Origin: Pseudomonadota bacterium
GTDB lineage: Bacteria; Pseudomonadota; Gammaproteobacteria; Xanthomonadales; Xanthomonadaceae
Direction: 5' to 3'
DNA length: 64,000 nt
NCBI GenBank assembly: GCA_018242425.1
Contig: JAFEBX010000016.1
Coordinates: 1-64,000 of the forward strand
This document shows positions 27,066 to 38,233 of this stretch, piece by piece. The notes under the pieces were generated by a model. That model was not told the origin of the DNA. It was given only the letters and a program-made list of their open reading frames with translations, and made no database searches. The number at the start of each line of letters is the position of its first letter. Position 1 is the stretch's first letter. The translations under genes were made by a program, and so were the position numbers.

Positions 27066-27142
27066 GCGCCCGTAGCTCAACCGGATAGAGCACCGGCCTT
27101 CTAAGCCGGTGGTTGCAGGTTCGAGTCCTGCCGGGCGCGCCA
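27066..27142 (+). tRNA. tRNA-Arg(TCT)
   Basis: The acceptor arms GCGCCCG and CGGGCGC pair and are followed by GCCA. The loop CTTCTAA gives anticodon TCT. It is 23 bases after tRNA-Pro and probably on the same transcript. Confidence 0.97.
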
Positions 27143-27169
27143 ATCGCGAAGCAAGATGAAGTTTCAATG

Positions 27170-27246
<77 letters not shown>

Positions 27247-27262
27247 TTTCAACAAGATGGTC

Positions 27263-27290
27263 TTGCATGTACTCGCACATGCAGTATCAT
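27263..27290 (+). promoter_or_regulatory. promoter of tRNA-Lys with an internal inverted repeat
   Basis: TTGCAT at 27263-27268 and TATCAT at 27285-27290 are 16 bases apart and end 10 bases before tRNA-Lys. An inverted repeat, TGCATGT (27264-27270) and ACATGCA (27277-27283), covers the spacer and could be an operator. Confidence 0.5.
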
Positions 27291-27300
27291 TGGCGGTTCG

Positions 27301-27376
27301 GGGCTGTTAGCTCAGTTGGTAGAGCAGTTGACTCTTAATCAATAGGTCCAAGGTTCGAATCCTTGACAGCCCACCA
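27301..27376 (+). tRNA. tRNA-Lys(CTT)
   Basis: The acceptor arms GGGCTGT and ACAGCCC pair and are followed by encoded ACCA. The loop CTCTTAA gives anticodon CTT. A strong terminator follows 6 bases later. Confidence 0.97.
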
Positions 27377-27382
27377 AATCGG

Positions 27383-27416
27383 AAACGCCCAGCCAAAAGC
27401 TGGGCGTTTTTGTTTG
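27383..27416 (+). terminator. intrinsic terminator of the tRNA cluster
   Basis: The stem AAACGCCCAGC/GCTGGGCGTTT has a CAAAA loop and is followed by TTTTGTTTG. It closes the tRNA-Lys transcript. Confidence 0.9.
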
Positions 27417-27443
27417 TGCGAAAGGCGGGACTCGAACCGCGCT
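27417..27443 (-). pseudogene. decayed copy of a tRNA-Leu 3' end
   Basis: The plus-strand text at 27417-27443 copies that at 27517-27543, the acceptor and T-arm of tRNA-Leu on the minus strand: GTGCGAAAG, one changed stretch, then GGACTCGAACC. T-stem pairing is lost beyond two base pairs, so it is not a functional tRNA. A truncated tRNA 3' end beside an intact gene is what integrating elements leave at their attachment site; an unequal duplication is the alternative. The rest of the 27444-27514 gap shows nothing recognisable. Confidence 0.5.
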
Positions 27444-27514
27444 GCGATTAACTTCCGGCCGCGATGCGGTCAAACGCGCCGCCGCGCGGGGTGGCATTGG
27501 GCTGCCGGCGCTCT

Positions 27515-27601
27515 TGGTGCGAAAGACAGGACTCGAACCTGCACGAGGTCACCCTCACTGGTACCTAAAACCAGGGCGTCTACCAATTCCGCCACTTTCG
27601 C
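27515..27601 (-). tRNA. tRNA-Leu(TAG)
   Basis: On the minus strand GCGAAAG pairs with CTTTCGC, followed by ACCA. The anticodon loop TTTAGGT gives TAG. A long variable arm (GTGAGGGTGACCTCGT) marks a class II tRNA. It converges on the Pro-Arg-His-Lys cluster. Confidence 0.96.
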
Positions 27602-27746
27602 AATGGCGTGAAGTGTACCGGGCATCGGTCACAGTGGCGAAGCGCCGTGAAATCGGCGAAAATCCCCCGCTTGCCTGTGCGTCGGCGCGGGCCCCGAACA
27701 ACCTACAACGTCAGGCCGCAGTCCAGCGCGGCGAGCAGGAGCGTCC

Positions 27747-29048
27747 ATGCAAGTCTCGATCGAATCCACCGGCAACCTCGGCCGTCGCGTCACCTTCAAG
27801 GTGCCGAGCTCCGACTTCAACGACAAGGTGGGTTCACGCCTGCGCGAAATCGCCCGCGACGCCCGCATCAAGGGCTTCCGCCCGGGCAAGGTGCCGGCCA
27901 GCGTGATCGACAACCGCTACGGTGACCAGATCCGCGGCGAGATCCTCGACGGCATGCTGCGCGAAGGCTTCGGCAAGGCCGTGGAAGGCCAGGACCTGCG
28001 CATTGCCGGCAACCCGCGCATCGTCCCGAACAGCGAGGCCGCGACTGAAGGCGAACTCGCCTACGTCGCCGATTTCGAGCTGGTCCCGGATTTCGGCGAC
28101 ATCGACGCCGCCAAGCTCAACGTGGTCCGCCACACCGCGGAAGTGACCGACGAAGACATCGACCGCATGGTCGAGAACCTGCGCATGCAGCGCCAGAGCT
28201 GGTCGCCGGTGCAGCGCGCTGCCAAGAGCGGCGACCTCGTCGATGTCGAGATGAGCAGCGAAGTCGATGGCCTGCGCATGCCGCCGCAGGGCGTCGAGTC
28301 GGCTTCCACCGTGCTCGGTTCGGCGCAGATGCTGCCGGCGCTGGAAACCGCCCTCGAAGGCGTCGAGTCCGGCGCCGAGAAGGACATCGAGATCGAATTC
28401 CCGGCTGACTGGCGCATCGAATCGCTGGCCGGCAAGACCGCCAAGGTCCACGCCAAGGTCACCCAGATCGCCGAAGCCAAGCTGCCGGAAATCGACCAGG
28501 CCTTCATCCGCAGCTTCGGCGTGCGCAGCGGCGAGATGGAGCAGTTCCGCAGCGACATCCGCCAGAACCTCGAGCGCGAGCTCAAGGGTGCCTTGATGTA
28601 CCGCCTGCGCCGCGAAGTCGGCGAAGCGCTGGTCAAGGAGTTCGCCGGCGTCGAACTGCCGCCGCGCCTGGTCCAGGACGAAGCGCAGGGCATGGCCAAT
28701 GCCGATGCCGAGCAGGCTCGCCAGAACGGCCAGCAGGTGGTCGAAGCCGCCCCGGGTCCGTACGCCGATGCCGCCCGCAAGCGCGTGCTGGTCGGCCTGC
28801 TGGTTGGCGAGATCGCCCGCCAGAACAAGCTCAGCCTCGATTCCAACCGCCTGGTCGAAACCCTGCGCCTGATCGCCTCGACCTACGAAGAGCCGCAACA
28901 GGTCGTTGATTTGTACCGCAACGATCCCCAACTCATGCAGGGTCTGCAGAACCGCGTGATGGAAGAGCAGGTGATCGACTGGATCGCCGGCCAGGCCCAG
29001 CACACGGAACAGGCAATGTCCTTCCAGGACGCGATTCGCGCCGAGTAA
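27747..29048 (+). CDS. tig: trigger factor
   Basis: A 433-residue ribosome-bound chaperone with peptidyl-prolyl isomerase activity that meets nascent chains at the exit tunnel. The N-terminal ribosome-binding domain has the signature [13 protein letters not shown] (about residues 44-56). The PPIase domain is in the middle ([21 protein letters not shown]), and the C-terminal domain is helical ([19 protein letters not shown]). Full length for the family. It heads the conserved tig-clpP-clpX-lon series, each gene with its own spacing. Confidence 0.97.
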   Translation: MQVSIESTGNLGRRVTFKVPSSDFNDKVGSRLREIARDARIKGFRPGKVPASVIDNRYGDQIRGEILDGMLREGFGKAVEGQDLRIAGNPRIVPNSEAATEGELAYVADFELVPDFGDIDAAKLNVVRHTAEVTDEDIDRMVENLRMQRQSWSPVQRAAKSGDLVDVEMSSEVDGLRMPPQGVESASTVLGSAQMLPALETALEGVESGAEKDIEIEFPADWRIESLAGKTAKVHAKVTQIAEAKLPEIDQAFIRSFGVRSGEMEQFRSDIRQNLERELKGALMYRLRREVGEALVKEFAGVELPPRLVQDEAQGMANADAEQARQNGQQVVEAAPGPYADAARKRVLVGLLVGEIARQNKLSLDSNRLVETLRLIASTYEEPQQVVDLYRNDPQLMQGLQNRVMEEQVIDWIAGQAQHTEQAMSFQDAIRAE

Positions 29049-29115
29049 TCAGGTCGCCCGGCCACGCCGGGTCTGATACGGTCACGAGGCGCGTCACCCC
29101 ATATGGAGCTTGAGC

Positions 29116-29745
29116 ATGTCGTCGATTCCAGCCACTTCGCTGAACCTCGTGCCCATGGTGGTCGAACAGACCAGCCGTGGCGAACGCGCCTATGACATCT
29201 ATTCGCGCCTCCTCAAGGAGCGCGTGATCTTCCTGGTCGGTCCGATCGACGACAACGTCGCCAACCTGGTGGTCGCCCAGCTGCTGTTCCTCGAGGCCGA
29301 GAACCCCGAGAAGGACATCAGCCTGTACATCAATTCGCCGGGCGGCGTGGTCACCGCCGGCATGTCGATCTACGACACCATGCAGTTCATCAAGCCCGAC
29401 GTCTCCACCATCTGCGTGGGGCAGGCGGCATCGATGGGCGCGGTGTTGCTGGCGGCCGGCGCGGCCGGCAAGCGCTATGCGCTGCCGAATTCGCGGGTGA
29501 TGATCCACCAGCCGCTGGGTGGTGCCCAGGGCCAGGCGGCCGACATCGAGATCCAGGCCCGCGAAATCCTGACCCTGCGCCAGCGCCTGAACGAGATCCT
29601 TGCCAAGCACACGGGCCAGTCGCTGGAGACCATCGGCCACGACACCGACCGCGACAACTTCAAGGACGCCGAGGCTGCCCGCGCCTACGGCCTGATCGAC
29701 CAGGTGCTGGCACGCCGCCCGGACGAGACCATCCAGGCCGGCTGA
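29116..29745 (+). CDS. clpP: ATP-dependent Clp protease proteolytic subunit
   Basis: A 209-residue serine protease subunit that forms the double heptameric chamber. Catalytic Ser is in [14 protein letters not shown], His in [11 protein letters not shown] and Asp in GHDTDRDNF; substrate-channel phrases [18 protein letters not shown] are present. The ATG at 29116 is preceded by GGAG 7 bases away; a TTG at 29110 is not preferred. It works with ClpX, encoded next, and probably ClpA elsewhere. Confidence 0.97.
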   Translation: MSSIPATSLNLVPMVVEQTSRGERAYDIYSRLLKERVIFLVGPIDDNVANLVVAQLLFLEAENPEKDISLYINSPGGVVTAGMSIYDTMQFIKPDVSTICVGQAASMGAVLLAAGAAGKRYALPNSRVMIHQPLGGAQGQAADIEIQAREILTLRQRLNEILAKHTGQSLETIGHDTDRDNFKDAEAARAYGLIDQVLARRPDETIQAG

Positions 29746-29869
29746 TCGCCCAGGCGTTGAAGCAAGTCTTTGATTCACAACACAATTGGTCGGGTGTCCA
29801 TGCCGTGAGTGGACGCCCGGTCTTATGCTATCTTCCGGGAGAGCCACTCTCCCGAGCTCAGGACAGGGA

Positions 29870-31162
29870 ATGACAGACGACCGCACCACCCGCACGACCG
29901 ACAGTTCGAAGATCCTGTACTGCTCGTTCTGCGGCAAGAGCCAGCACGAAGTCCGCAAGCTCATCGCCGGTCCCAGCGTGTACATCTGCGACGAGTGCGT
30001 CGAGCTCTGCAACGACATCATCCGCGAGGAACTCGAGCAGAAGGCCGACTCGAGCCGCAGTGCGCTGCCGAAGCCGCAGGAAATCCTCGAAGTCCTCGAC
30101 CAGTACGTGATCGGCCAGGCGCGTGCCAAGAAGACGCTCGCGGTCGCCGTGTACAACCACTACAAGCGCATCGAGAGCCGCCAGAAGTCCGATGACATCG
30201 AACTGGCGAAATCGAACATCCTGCTCGTCGGCCCGACCGGTTCGGGCAAAACGCTGCTGGCGGAAACGCTGGCGCGCCTGCTCAACGTGCCGTTTACGAT
30301 GGCCGATGCCACCACGCTCACCGAAGCCGGCTACGTCGGCGAGGACGTGGAGAACATCATCCAGAAGCTGCTGCAGAAGTGCGACTACGACGTCGACAAG
30401 GCGCAGCACGGCATCGTCTACATCGATGAAATCGACAAGATCTCGCGCAAGAGCGAGAACCCGTCGATCACCCGCGACGTGTCGGGCGAGGGCGTGCAGC
30501 AGGCGCTGCTCAAGCTGATCGAAGGCACCGTCGCCAGCATTCCGCCGCAGGGCGGGCGCAAGCATCCGCAGCAGGAATTCCTGCAGGTCGATACCCGCAA
30601 CATCCTGTTCATCGTCGGCGGCGCGTTCGCCGGCCTCGACAAGATCATCCAGCAGCGCACCACCGAAGCTGGCGGCATCGGTTTCAGCGCCAAGGTGAAG
30701 TCGTCGGAGCGCAAGGCCGATACCGGCAAGGTGCTGGCCGACGTCGAACCGGAAGACCTGATCAAGTTCGGCCTGATCCCCGAATTCGTCGGCCGCCTGC
30801 CGGTGGTCGCGACGCTCGAGGAACTGGACGAAACCGCGCTGGTGAAGATCCTTTCCGAGCCGAAGAACGCCATCACCAAGCAGTTCCGCAAGCTGTTCGA
30901 GATGGAAGGCGTGGAGCTGGAATTCCGCCCGGAAGCGCTTGCCGCGATCGCCCGCAAGGCGCTCAAGCGCAAGACCGGCGCGCGTGGCCTGCGCACCATC
31001 GTCGAATCGGTGCTGCTCGACACCATGTACGACCTGCCGTCGCTGGAAAACGTCAGCAAGGTCGTGGTGGACGAATCGGTGATCGACAACAAGACGCCGC
31101 CGTTCCTGATCTACGACGCCGGTGCCCAGCAACCGCAGCAGAAGATCGCAGCCGCCGAATAA
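29870..31162 (+). CDS. clpX: ATP-dependent Clp protease ATP-binding subunit ClpX
   Basis: A 430-residue AAA+ unfoldase. The N-terminal zinc domain is intact ([11 protein letters not shown] and CDECVELC). The ATPase has Walker [16 protein letters not shown], Walker [12 protein letters not shown], pore loop GYVGED, and the IGF loop ([10 protein letters not shown]) that docks on ClpP. ATG at 29870 after CAGGGA. The gap to clpP is 124 bases, so clpX may have its own promoter as well as read-through. Confidence 0.97.
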   Translation: MTDDRTTRTTDSSKILYCSFCGKSQHEVRKLIAGPSVYICDECVELCNDIIREELEQKADSSRSALPKPQEILEVLDQYVIGQARAKKTLAVAVYNHYKRIESRQKSDDIELAKSNILLVGPTGSGKTLLAETLARLLNVPFTMADATTLTEAGYVGEDVENIIQKLLQKCDYDVDKAQHGIVYIDEIDKISRKSENPSITRDVSGEGVQQALLKLIEGTVASIPPQGGRKHPQQEFLQVDTRNILFIVGGAFAGLDKIIQQRTTEAGGIGFSAKVKSSERKADTGKVLADVEPEDLIKFGLIPEFVGRLPVVATLEELDETALVKILSEPKNAITKQFRKLFEMEGVELEFRPEALAAIARKALKRKTGARGLRTIVESVLLDTMYDLPSLENVSKVVVDESVIDNKTPPFLIYDAGAQQPQQKIAAAE

Positions 31163-31189
31163 ACGGGTGCCTTCAGGTTGCGTGAACCC

Positions 31190-31223
31190 ACGGGCTGGCC
31201 TTGTGCCGGCCCGTTCATTTTTT
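31190..31223 (+). terminator. intrinsic terminator after clpX
   Basis: The stem ACGGGC/GCCCGT, extended by further G-C pairs (loop CTTGTG), is followed by TTCATTTTTT. It separates clpX from lon. Confidence 0.75.
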
Positions 31224-31235
31224 ACGTGGTGGCGT

Positions 31236-31266
31236 CCCTTGCAAATGGCAGGAACGTGCCGCACCT
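31236..31266 (+). promoter_or_regulatory. possible heat-shock (sigma-32) promoter of lon
   Basis: CCCTTGCAAA at 31236-31245 resembles a sigma-32 -35 element, and CCGCACCT at 31259-31266 is a poor -10 element, 13 bases apart. It lies between the clpX terminator and lon, a gene usually under heat-shock control. Confidence 0.35.
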
Positions 31267-31303
31267 TTTCTGGAAGCGGCGGTTGCCGCACCGGAGCAAT
31301 TGA

Positions 31304-33781
<2,478 letters not shown>

Positions 33782-33833
33782 TTTGCCTGAATGCCAGCCC
33801 CCGCGCGGCCGTGCCTGCCATAAACGGGTGCGG

Positions 33834-33863
33834 TTGCGGAAGCGCGGAAACGGCTGGTATAAC
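33834..33863 (+). promoter_or_regulatory. promoter of hupB
   Basis: TTGCGG at 33834-33839 and TATAAC at 33858-33863 are 18 bases apart. It lies in the 216-base gap between lon and hupB; the remaining gap shows no other structure. Confidence 0.5.
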
Positions 33864-33997
33864 GGCCCGGCTTGGCTAGTCCATGGCGGAACCATTCCGC
33901 ACCGGGAATCCTCCCGTCTTTTGCCCTACGGCCGCCCGAGGCGTCCCGACTGGCTTTTCATGATCGACCCGCTCGATCCCCCAACGTAGGAGTACAC

Positions 33998-34270
33998 ATG
34001 AACAAAGGTGAATTCATCGATGCCGTGGCCGTTGCCGCCGGTCTGTCCAAGATGGACGCGACGCGCGCCGTCGACGCCGTGATCTCGGTGGTCGGCAGCA
34101 CGCTGAAGAAGGGCGATGCAGTGACGCTGGTCGGCTTCGGCACCTTCGAAGTGCGCTCGCGCGCTGCCCGCCAGGGTCGCAACCCGAAGACCGGCGAAAC
34201 CATCAACATTCCGGCTGCCAAGGTTCCGGGCTTCAAGGCCGGCAAGGGCCTGAAGGACGCGATCGGCTGA
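33998..34270 (+). CDS. hupB: DNA-binding protein HU
   Basis: A 90-residue HU-type architectural protein that bends DNA and compacts the nucleoid. N-terminal [21 protein letters not shown], the central [22 protein letters not shown] (the flexible DNA-grasping arm) and the tail [12 protein letters not shown] all match the family. A strong site TAGGAGTACAC precedes the ATG. Only 6 bases separate its stop from tRNA-Val, with no terminator between them, so the two are probably on one transcript. Confidence 0.97.
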   Translation: MNKGEFIDAVAVAAGLSKMDATRAVDAVISVVGSTLKKGDAVTLVGFGTFEVRSRAARQGRNPKTGETINIPAAKVPGFKAGKGLKDAIG

Positions 34271-34276
34271 TTGCAC

Positions 34277-34351
34277 GGGCGCTTAGCTCAGCGGTAGAGC
34301 GTCTCCTTTACACGGAGAGGGTCGGGGGTTCGAAACCCTCAGCGCCCACCA
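34277..34351 (+). tRNA. tRNA-Val(TAC)
   Basis: The acceptor arms GGGCGCT and AGCGCCC pair and are followed by ACCA. The loop TTTACAC gives anticodon TAC. No promoter fits in the 6-base gap to hupB. Confidence 0.97.
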
Positions 34352-34356
34352 CTTCG

Positions 34357-34386
34357 ACACCCGGCCACGTGCCGGGTGTTTTGTTT
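34357..34386 (+). terminator. intrinsic terminator after hupB-tRNA-Val
   Basis: The stem ACACCCGGC/GCCGGGTGT has a CACGT loop and is followed by TTTGTTTT. Confidence 0.9.
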
Positions 34387-34409
34387 TAGAAAAAACGCGT
34401 CAGGGATGC

Positions 34410-34438
34410 TTGCGCATTCATCATGGACACGATATTCT
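34410..34438 (+). promoter_or_regulatory. promoter of tRNA-Asp
   Basis: TTGCGC at 34410-34415 and TATTCT at 34433-34438 are 17 bases apart and end 12 bases before tRNA-Asp. Confidence 0.5.
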
Positions 34439-34450
34439 TTCCAACTCAAC

Positions 34451-34527
34451 GGAGCGGTAGTTCAGCTGGTTAGAATGCTGGCCTGTCACGCCGGAGGTCG
34501 CGGGTTCGAGTCCCGTCCGCTCCGCCA
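34451..34527 (+). tRNA. tRNA-Asp(GTC)
   Basis: The acceptor arms GGAGCGG and CCGCTCC pair and are followed by GCCA. The loop CTGTCAC gives anticodon GTC. Confidence 0.97.
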
Positions 34528-34539
34528 TGAGAAACGCAC

Positions 34540-34566
34540 AAGGCGCCGCAAGGCGCCTTTTGTTTT
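34540..34566 (+). terminator. intrinsic terminator after tRNA-Asp
   Basis: The stem AAGGCGCC/GGCGCCTT has a GCAA tetraloop and is followed by TTGTTTT. Confidence 0.85.
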
Positions 34567-34624
34567 GCCCGGACATTTCCGCTCGCGTTACACTTCGCGG
34601 TCGGCTGAAACCAAGACCCTATCG

Positions 34625-36595
34625 ATGCTGCAAGCACTTCGCGAAAAGACCTCCGGCTGGATCGCCACCACCATCCTCGGATTGCTGATCATTCCCTTTG
34701 CCCTGTTCGGCATCGAGCAGTACGTGGGCGGGCGCAACGACACCTACGTCGCGCGCGTCCAGGCGCCGCCGACGTGGTGGAAGTCGGCGCCTTCGTTCTG
34801 GCCGCTCAGCAAGCTGTGGACGACCGAGGACATCAGCCAGCAGGAGTTCCGCCAGCAATTCGACCAGATGCGCCAGCAGCAGCGGCAGCAGATGGGCGAT
34901 GCCTTCGACAGCCAGCAGTTCGAAAGCGCCGACAACAAGCGCAGGGTGCTGGACCAGATGATCGACCAGCGCGTGATGCTGATGGTGACCGATCGCAACG
35001 GCATCAGCGTCTCCGATGCATCGGTTCGCAAGAGCATCGAAACGATTCCGTATTTCCAGGTCAATGGAAAGTTCGACCTGGCGACCTACCAGCGCACGCT
35101 GGCGACGTTGAACCCGCCGCAGTCGCCGGAGTCGTTCGAGGCCGAGATCCGTGATGGCCTGCGCCGCGAAGCGCTGGCAGGGCGCATCGCGCTCAGCGAT
35201 TTCGTCACCCCGGCCGAAACCGCCCGCCTGATGAACACCCTGACCGAGCAGCGCGAAGTGCAAGCCGTGGCCGTGCCCGCGGTTGCCGATGCCGCGCCGG
35301 TGAGCGCTGCCGAGGCCAAGGCGTGGTATTCCGCGCATGGCACGCAATACATGCAGCCAATGGTCGCGACGTTCGAAGTGGTCGACGGCGATCCGGCCAA
35401 GATGGCGCCGGCAGTGATCGACGAGGCGCAGCTGCGCAAGCAGTACGACGCCGACAAGGCCAAGTACGTTGCCCCCGACCAGCGCCTGGCATCGCACATC
35501 CTCGTCGCCGTGGCCAAGGACGCCAAGCCCGAGGCCGTGGCTGCGGCGAAGGCCAAGGCAGAGCAGTTGGCCGAGCAGGCCAAGGCGCCGGGCGCGGATT
35601 TCGCCGCGCTGGCCAAGGCGAATTCCGACGACGTCGGTTCGAAGGCCAAGGGCGGTGACCTCGGTTGGGTGGCGCACGACGGCGGCATGGTCAAGCCGTT
35701 CGAAGACGCGTTGTTTGCATTGAAGAAGGGCGACATCAGCGCGCCGGTGCGTTCGGACTTCGGCTTCCACGTCATCCAGTTGCGCGACGTCAAGGAAGGC
35801 AAGGTCATCACCTTCGAGGAAGCGCGCCCCGAAATCGAGAAGGCGCTCGCGAAGACGGCGAACGACAAGGCGGTCAATACCGCGATGGGCGTGCTGGCCG
35901 ACGAGGCCTACAAGAACCCGGCGAGCTTCGCCGCGACTGCTGCTGCCCAGAAGCTGCCGTTCGAGAAGGTCGGCCCGGTGACGCCAGTGAACGTCCAGGG
36001 CGTGCTCGCCGAGCCTGCGGTGCGTCGTGTTGCCTTCTCCGACACCTTGCTCAAGAACAAGGGCGTGAGCGATCCGGTCACGATCGCCCCCGGTCATTCG
36101 GTGATGATCCACGTGCTCGACTACACGCCGGCGCGCCAGCGCCCGATGGCCGAGGTCAATGACCAGGTGATCGCCGATGTCCGTGCCGATCGCGCCAGCA
36201 AGGCCGCCGCTGCGCGCGCCGATGCCATGATCAAGGCGATCACGGACGGCCAGACGATCGCGCAGGTCGCCGCGACGCAGTCGCTGCAGGTGCAACCGGC
36301 GCAGACCCTGCCACGCGGCAACGCGCCGACACCGGCCATCAACAAGGCGATCTTCTCCACGGCGCGCCCGGCTGCCGGCAAGCAGAGCGCCGGCAAGGTG
36401 CAACTGCCGGATGGCGGCTGGCTGGTGTTCGCGGTGGAATCGGTCAAGGCCGGCGATCCCGCGGCATTCCCGCCGGAAATGCGCGTGAACCTGATGCAGC
36501 AGATCGCGCAGGCCAACGGCCAGGCATCGGCCGACGGCTACATCAAGGCGATCCGCAAGCTGTTCAAGGTCACGGTTGCGGAAGACAGGTTGTAA
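34625..36595 (+). CDS. ppiD: periplasmic folding chaperone PpiD (SurA-N/PpiC domains)
   Basis: A 656-residue inner-membrane-anchored chaperone. One N-terminal membrane helix (SGWIATTILGLLIIPFALFGI, about residues 10-30) holds it at the SecYEG exit. A SurA-like N-terminal chaperone region follows, then one parvulin domain in the middle (QRLASHILVAVAKD, GGDLGWVAHDGGMVKPFEDAL, SDFGFHVIQLRDV), and a long C-terminal chaperone part. The ATG at 34625 directly precedes the membrane anchor. As in E. coli it follows lon and hupB, here with two tRNAs inserted between. Confidence 0.92.
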   Translation: MLQALREKTSGWIATTILGLLIIPFALFGIEQYVGGRNDTYVARVQAPPTWWKSAPSFWPLSKLWTTEDISQQEFRQQFDQMRQQQRQQMGDAFDSQQFESADNKRRVLDQMIDQRVMLMVTDRNGISVSDASVRKSIETIPYFQVNGKFDLATYQRTLATLNPPQSPESFEAEIRDGLRREALAGRIALSDFVTPAETARLMNTLTEQREVQAVAVPAVADAAPVSAAEAKAWYSAHGTQYMQPMVATFEVVDGDPAKMAPAVIDEAQLRKQYDADKAKYVAPDQRLASHILVAVAKDAKPEAVAAAKAKAEQLAEQAKAPGADFAALAKANSDDVGSKAKGGDLGWVAHDGGMVKPFEDALFALKKGDISAPVRSDFGFHVIQLRDVKEGKVITFEEARPEIEKALAKTANDKAVNTAMGVLADEAYKNPASFAATAAAQKLPFEKVGPVTPVNVQGVLAEPAVRRVAFSDTLLKNKGVSDPVTIAPGHSVMIHVLDYTPARQRPMAEVNDQVIADVRADRASKAAAARADAMIKAITDGQTIAQVAATQSLQVQPAQTLPRGNAPTPAINKAIFSTARPAAGKQSAGKVQLPDGGWLVFAVESVKAGDPAAFPPEMRVNLMQQIAQANGQASADGYIKAIRKLFKVTVAEDRL

Positions 36596-36617
36596 GCGCA
36601 GTCGATCGAATCACGCA

Positions 36618-36649
36618 CAAAAAAAGCCCGGCGAACGCCGGGCTTTTTG
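36618..36649. terminator. bidirectional terminator between ppiD and fabI
   Basis: The stem AAGCCCGGCG/CGCCGGGCTT has an AA-containing loop and is flanked by A7 on the left and T5 on the right, so it works for both convergent genes. Confidence 0.9.
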
Positions 36650-36667
36650 TTGACGCTGGGGTCGCGA

Positions 36668-37453
36668 TCACTCGATCCCGCTCATGCCCATGATGTTGTA
36701 GCCGGAATCGACGTAGGTCACTTCGCCGGTGATGCCCTTGGCGAGGTCGGAGCACAGGAAGGCGGCCGTGTTGCCGACGTCCTCGATCGTGACCGTGCGG
36801 CGCAGCGGCGCGACCGCTTCGAACTGGGTCAGCATCTTGCGGAAATTGGCGACGCCGGACGCCGCCAGCGTGCGGATCGGGCCGGCCGAGATCGCGTTGA
36901 CGCGGGTGCCTTCCGGGCCGACGCTCATCGCCATGTAACGCACCGTGGCTTCAAGGCTGGCCTTGGCCACGCCCATGGTGTTGTAGTTGGCGAGCGCGCG
37001 TTCCGCGCCGAGATAGCTCAGGGTGAGGATGGCACCGTTGCGGCCCTTCATCAGCGGACGCGCGGCCTTGCCGAGGGCGGCCAGCGAATAGGCGCTGATG
37101 TCGTGGGCGATGTGGTAGTTCTCGCGGGTGATGCCGTCGAGGAAGTCGCCTTCGATCGCTTCGCGCGGGGCGAAGGCGATGCAGTGGACGAGGATGTCGA
37201 GGCCGTCCCAGTGCTGGCCCAGCTGCGCGAAGCACTCGTTGATCTGGGCATCGTCGGCGACGTCCAGCGGCAGGACCAGCTTGGCGCCGTATTCCGCGGC
37301 GGCATCTTCCACTCGGGATTTCAGCTTCTCGTTCTGGTAGGTGAGGACGAGTTCGGCGCCCTCGCGATGCATGGCCTCGGCGATGCCGGTGGCGATGGAA
37401 CGCTGGCTGGCGATGCCGGTGATGAGTGCGCGTTTGCCCTGCAGGAACCCCAT
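36668..37453 (-). CDS. fabI: enoyl-[acyl-carrier-protein] reductase (NADH)
   Basis: A 261-residue FabI of the short-chain dehydrogenase fold; it reduces trans-2-enoyl-ACP in the last step of each fatty-acid elongation cycle and is the target of triclosan. Cofactor site [18 protein letters not shown] and the catalytic Y-x6-K in [13 protein letters not shown] are present, with [14 protein letters not shown] and [10 protein letters not shown] at the end. The ATG at 37453 starts the family N-terminus ([13 protein letters not shown]). It lies downstream of gloB and the lytic transglycosylase gene on the same strand. Confidence 0.95.
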   Translation of the reverse strand: MGFLQGKRALITGIASQRSIATGIAEAMHREGAELVLTYQNEKLKSRVEDAAAEYGAKLVLPLDVADDAQINECFAQLGQHWDGLDILVHCIAFAPREAIEGDFLDGITRENYHIAHDISAYSLAALGKAARPLMKGRNGAILTLSYLGAERALANYNTMGVAKASLEATVRYMAMSVGPEGTRVNAISAGPIRTLAASGVANFRKMLTQFEAVAPLRRTVTIEDVGNTAAFLCSDLAKGITGEVTYVDSGYNIMGMSGIE

Positions 37454-37531
37454 GGATGACACCTGTGTCGCTTGGAAAGCAGACAGTGTGCCCGCCGCGA
37501 CGCCCGGCGTCACCCTTCGCGGGCGTAGGCT

Positions 37532-38233
37532 TCAGCCTTTCGGCCGCAATACGCTGGGCAGTTTCAGGCGTGGCAGCTGGCGTTGCAGCGGCGCCTTCCA
37601 GTGTTCGCTGTCGCCGCGGTCGAGGATGTCGCAGGCGATGGCGTGGATTTTGTCCGGGTAAATCCGGGTGATGAAGGAGAGGCCGGCGCCACCCCGGCGT
37701 TGGGCCATGCGCATGCGGCCGTCACCGGCGTTGTAGGCCATGACGGTGGTTCGCCAGTTGCCGCCGAACTGGCGATGAAGGGTCTTGAGGTAGGTGATCG
37801 CGGCGCGGGTGGAGGCTTCCATCGACATGCGGTCGTCGCGGCCGCCGCCGATCTTGAGGCCGTGGGCACGCGCGGTCTGGGCGGTGAACTGCCACAGTCC
37901 GGCCGGACCGATGCCGCTGCGCTGGTCCGGCTCGTAGTGGCTTTCGACGAAGGGGATGATGGCGTATTCGCTGGGCAGGCCGGCTTCTGTCATGCGTGTC
38001 AGCACGTAGTCGAAGCGTGCCAATGCGGGATCGCGCGGATCGATCAGCCGGCGCACGAATGGCGCGTAGTGGCGTCGCCAGGTCGCGGAGGCATCATCAC
38101 AGCCGGGCGAGGCCAAGTGCGCCTGGAATTGCGTGAGCACGGCAGCACCGGTGGTGGTGTCGTCGGCAGCCAAAACGCAGGGTGCGGCGAAGAGTGCCAG
38201 GGCGAGGGACATGCCTTGGCGCAGCCCCGTCAT
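37532..38233 (-). CDS. lytic murein transglycosylase, MltD/Slt-type catalytic domain
   Basis: A 233-residue exported protein with a signal peptide (LALALFAAPCVLA) and a Slt70-type lysozyme-like domain: catalytic Glu in YAIIPFVESHYEPDQRSGIGPAGLWQF, then MSMEASTRAAITYLKTL and TTVMAYNAGDGRM. It cleaves peptidoglycan glycan strands to 1,6-anhydro ends. It lacks the LysM repeats and lipoprotein start of E. coli MltD (about half the length), yet occupies the mltD position next to gloB. The start overlaps the gloB stop by 4 bases. Confidence 0.85.
   Translation of the reverse strand: MTGLRQGMSLALALFAAPCVLAADDTTTGAAVLTQFQAHLASPGCDDASATWRRHYAPFVRRLIDPRDPALARFDYVLTRMTEAGLPSEYAIIPFVESHYEPDQRSGIGPAGLWQFTAQTARAHGLKIGGGRDDRMSMEASTRAAITYLKTLHRQFGGNWRTTVMAYNAGDGRMRMAQRRGGAGLSFITRIYPDKIHAIACDILDRGDSEHWKAPLQRQLPRLKLPSVLRPKG

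Noticed and set aside
29057..29071. CCCGGC-CAC-GCCGGG hairpin after tig
   Set aside because: The stem is only 6 bp with no T-run, so it is not a convincing terminator.
29097..29104. CCCCATAT before clpP, identical to a sigma-32 -10 element
   Set aside because: No CTTGAA-like -35 at the right distance, and a start from this element would remove the GGAG ribosome site at 29105-29108.
34619..36403. 594-codon frame on the minus strand opposite ppiD
   Set aside because: Same explanation: antisense shadow of a GC-rich gene, with no recognisable motif.
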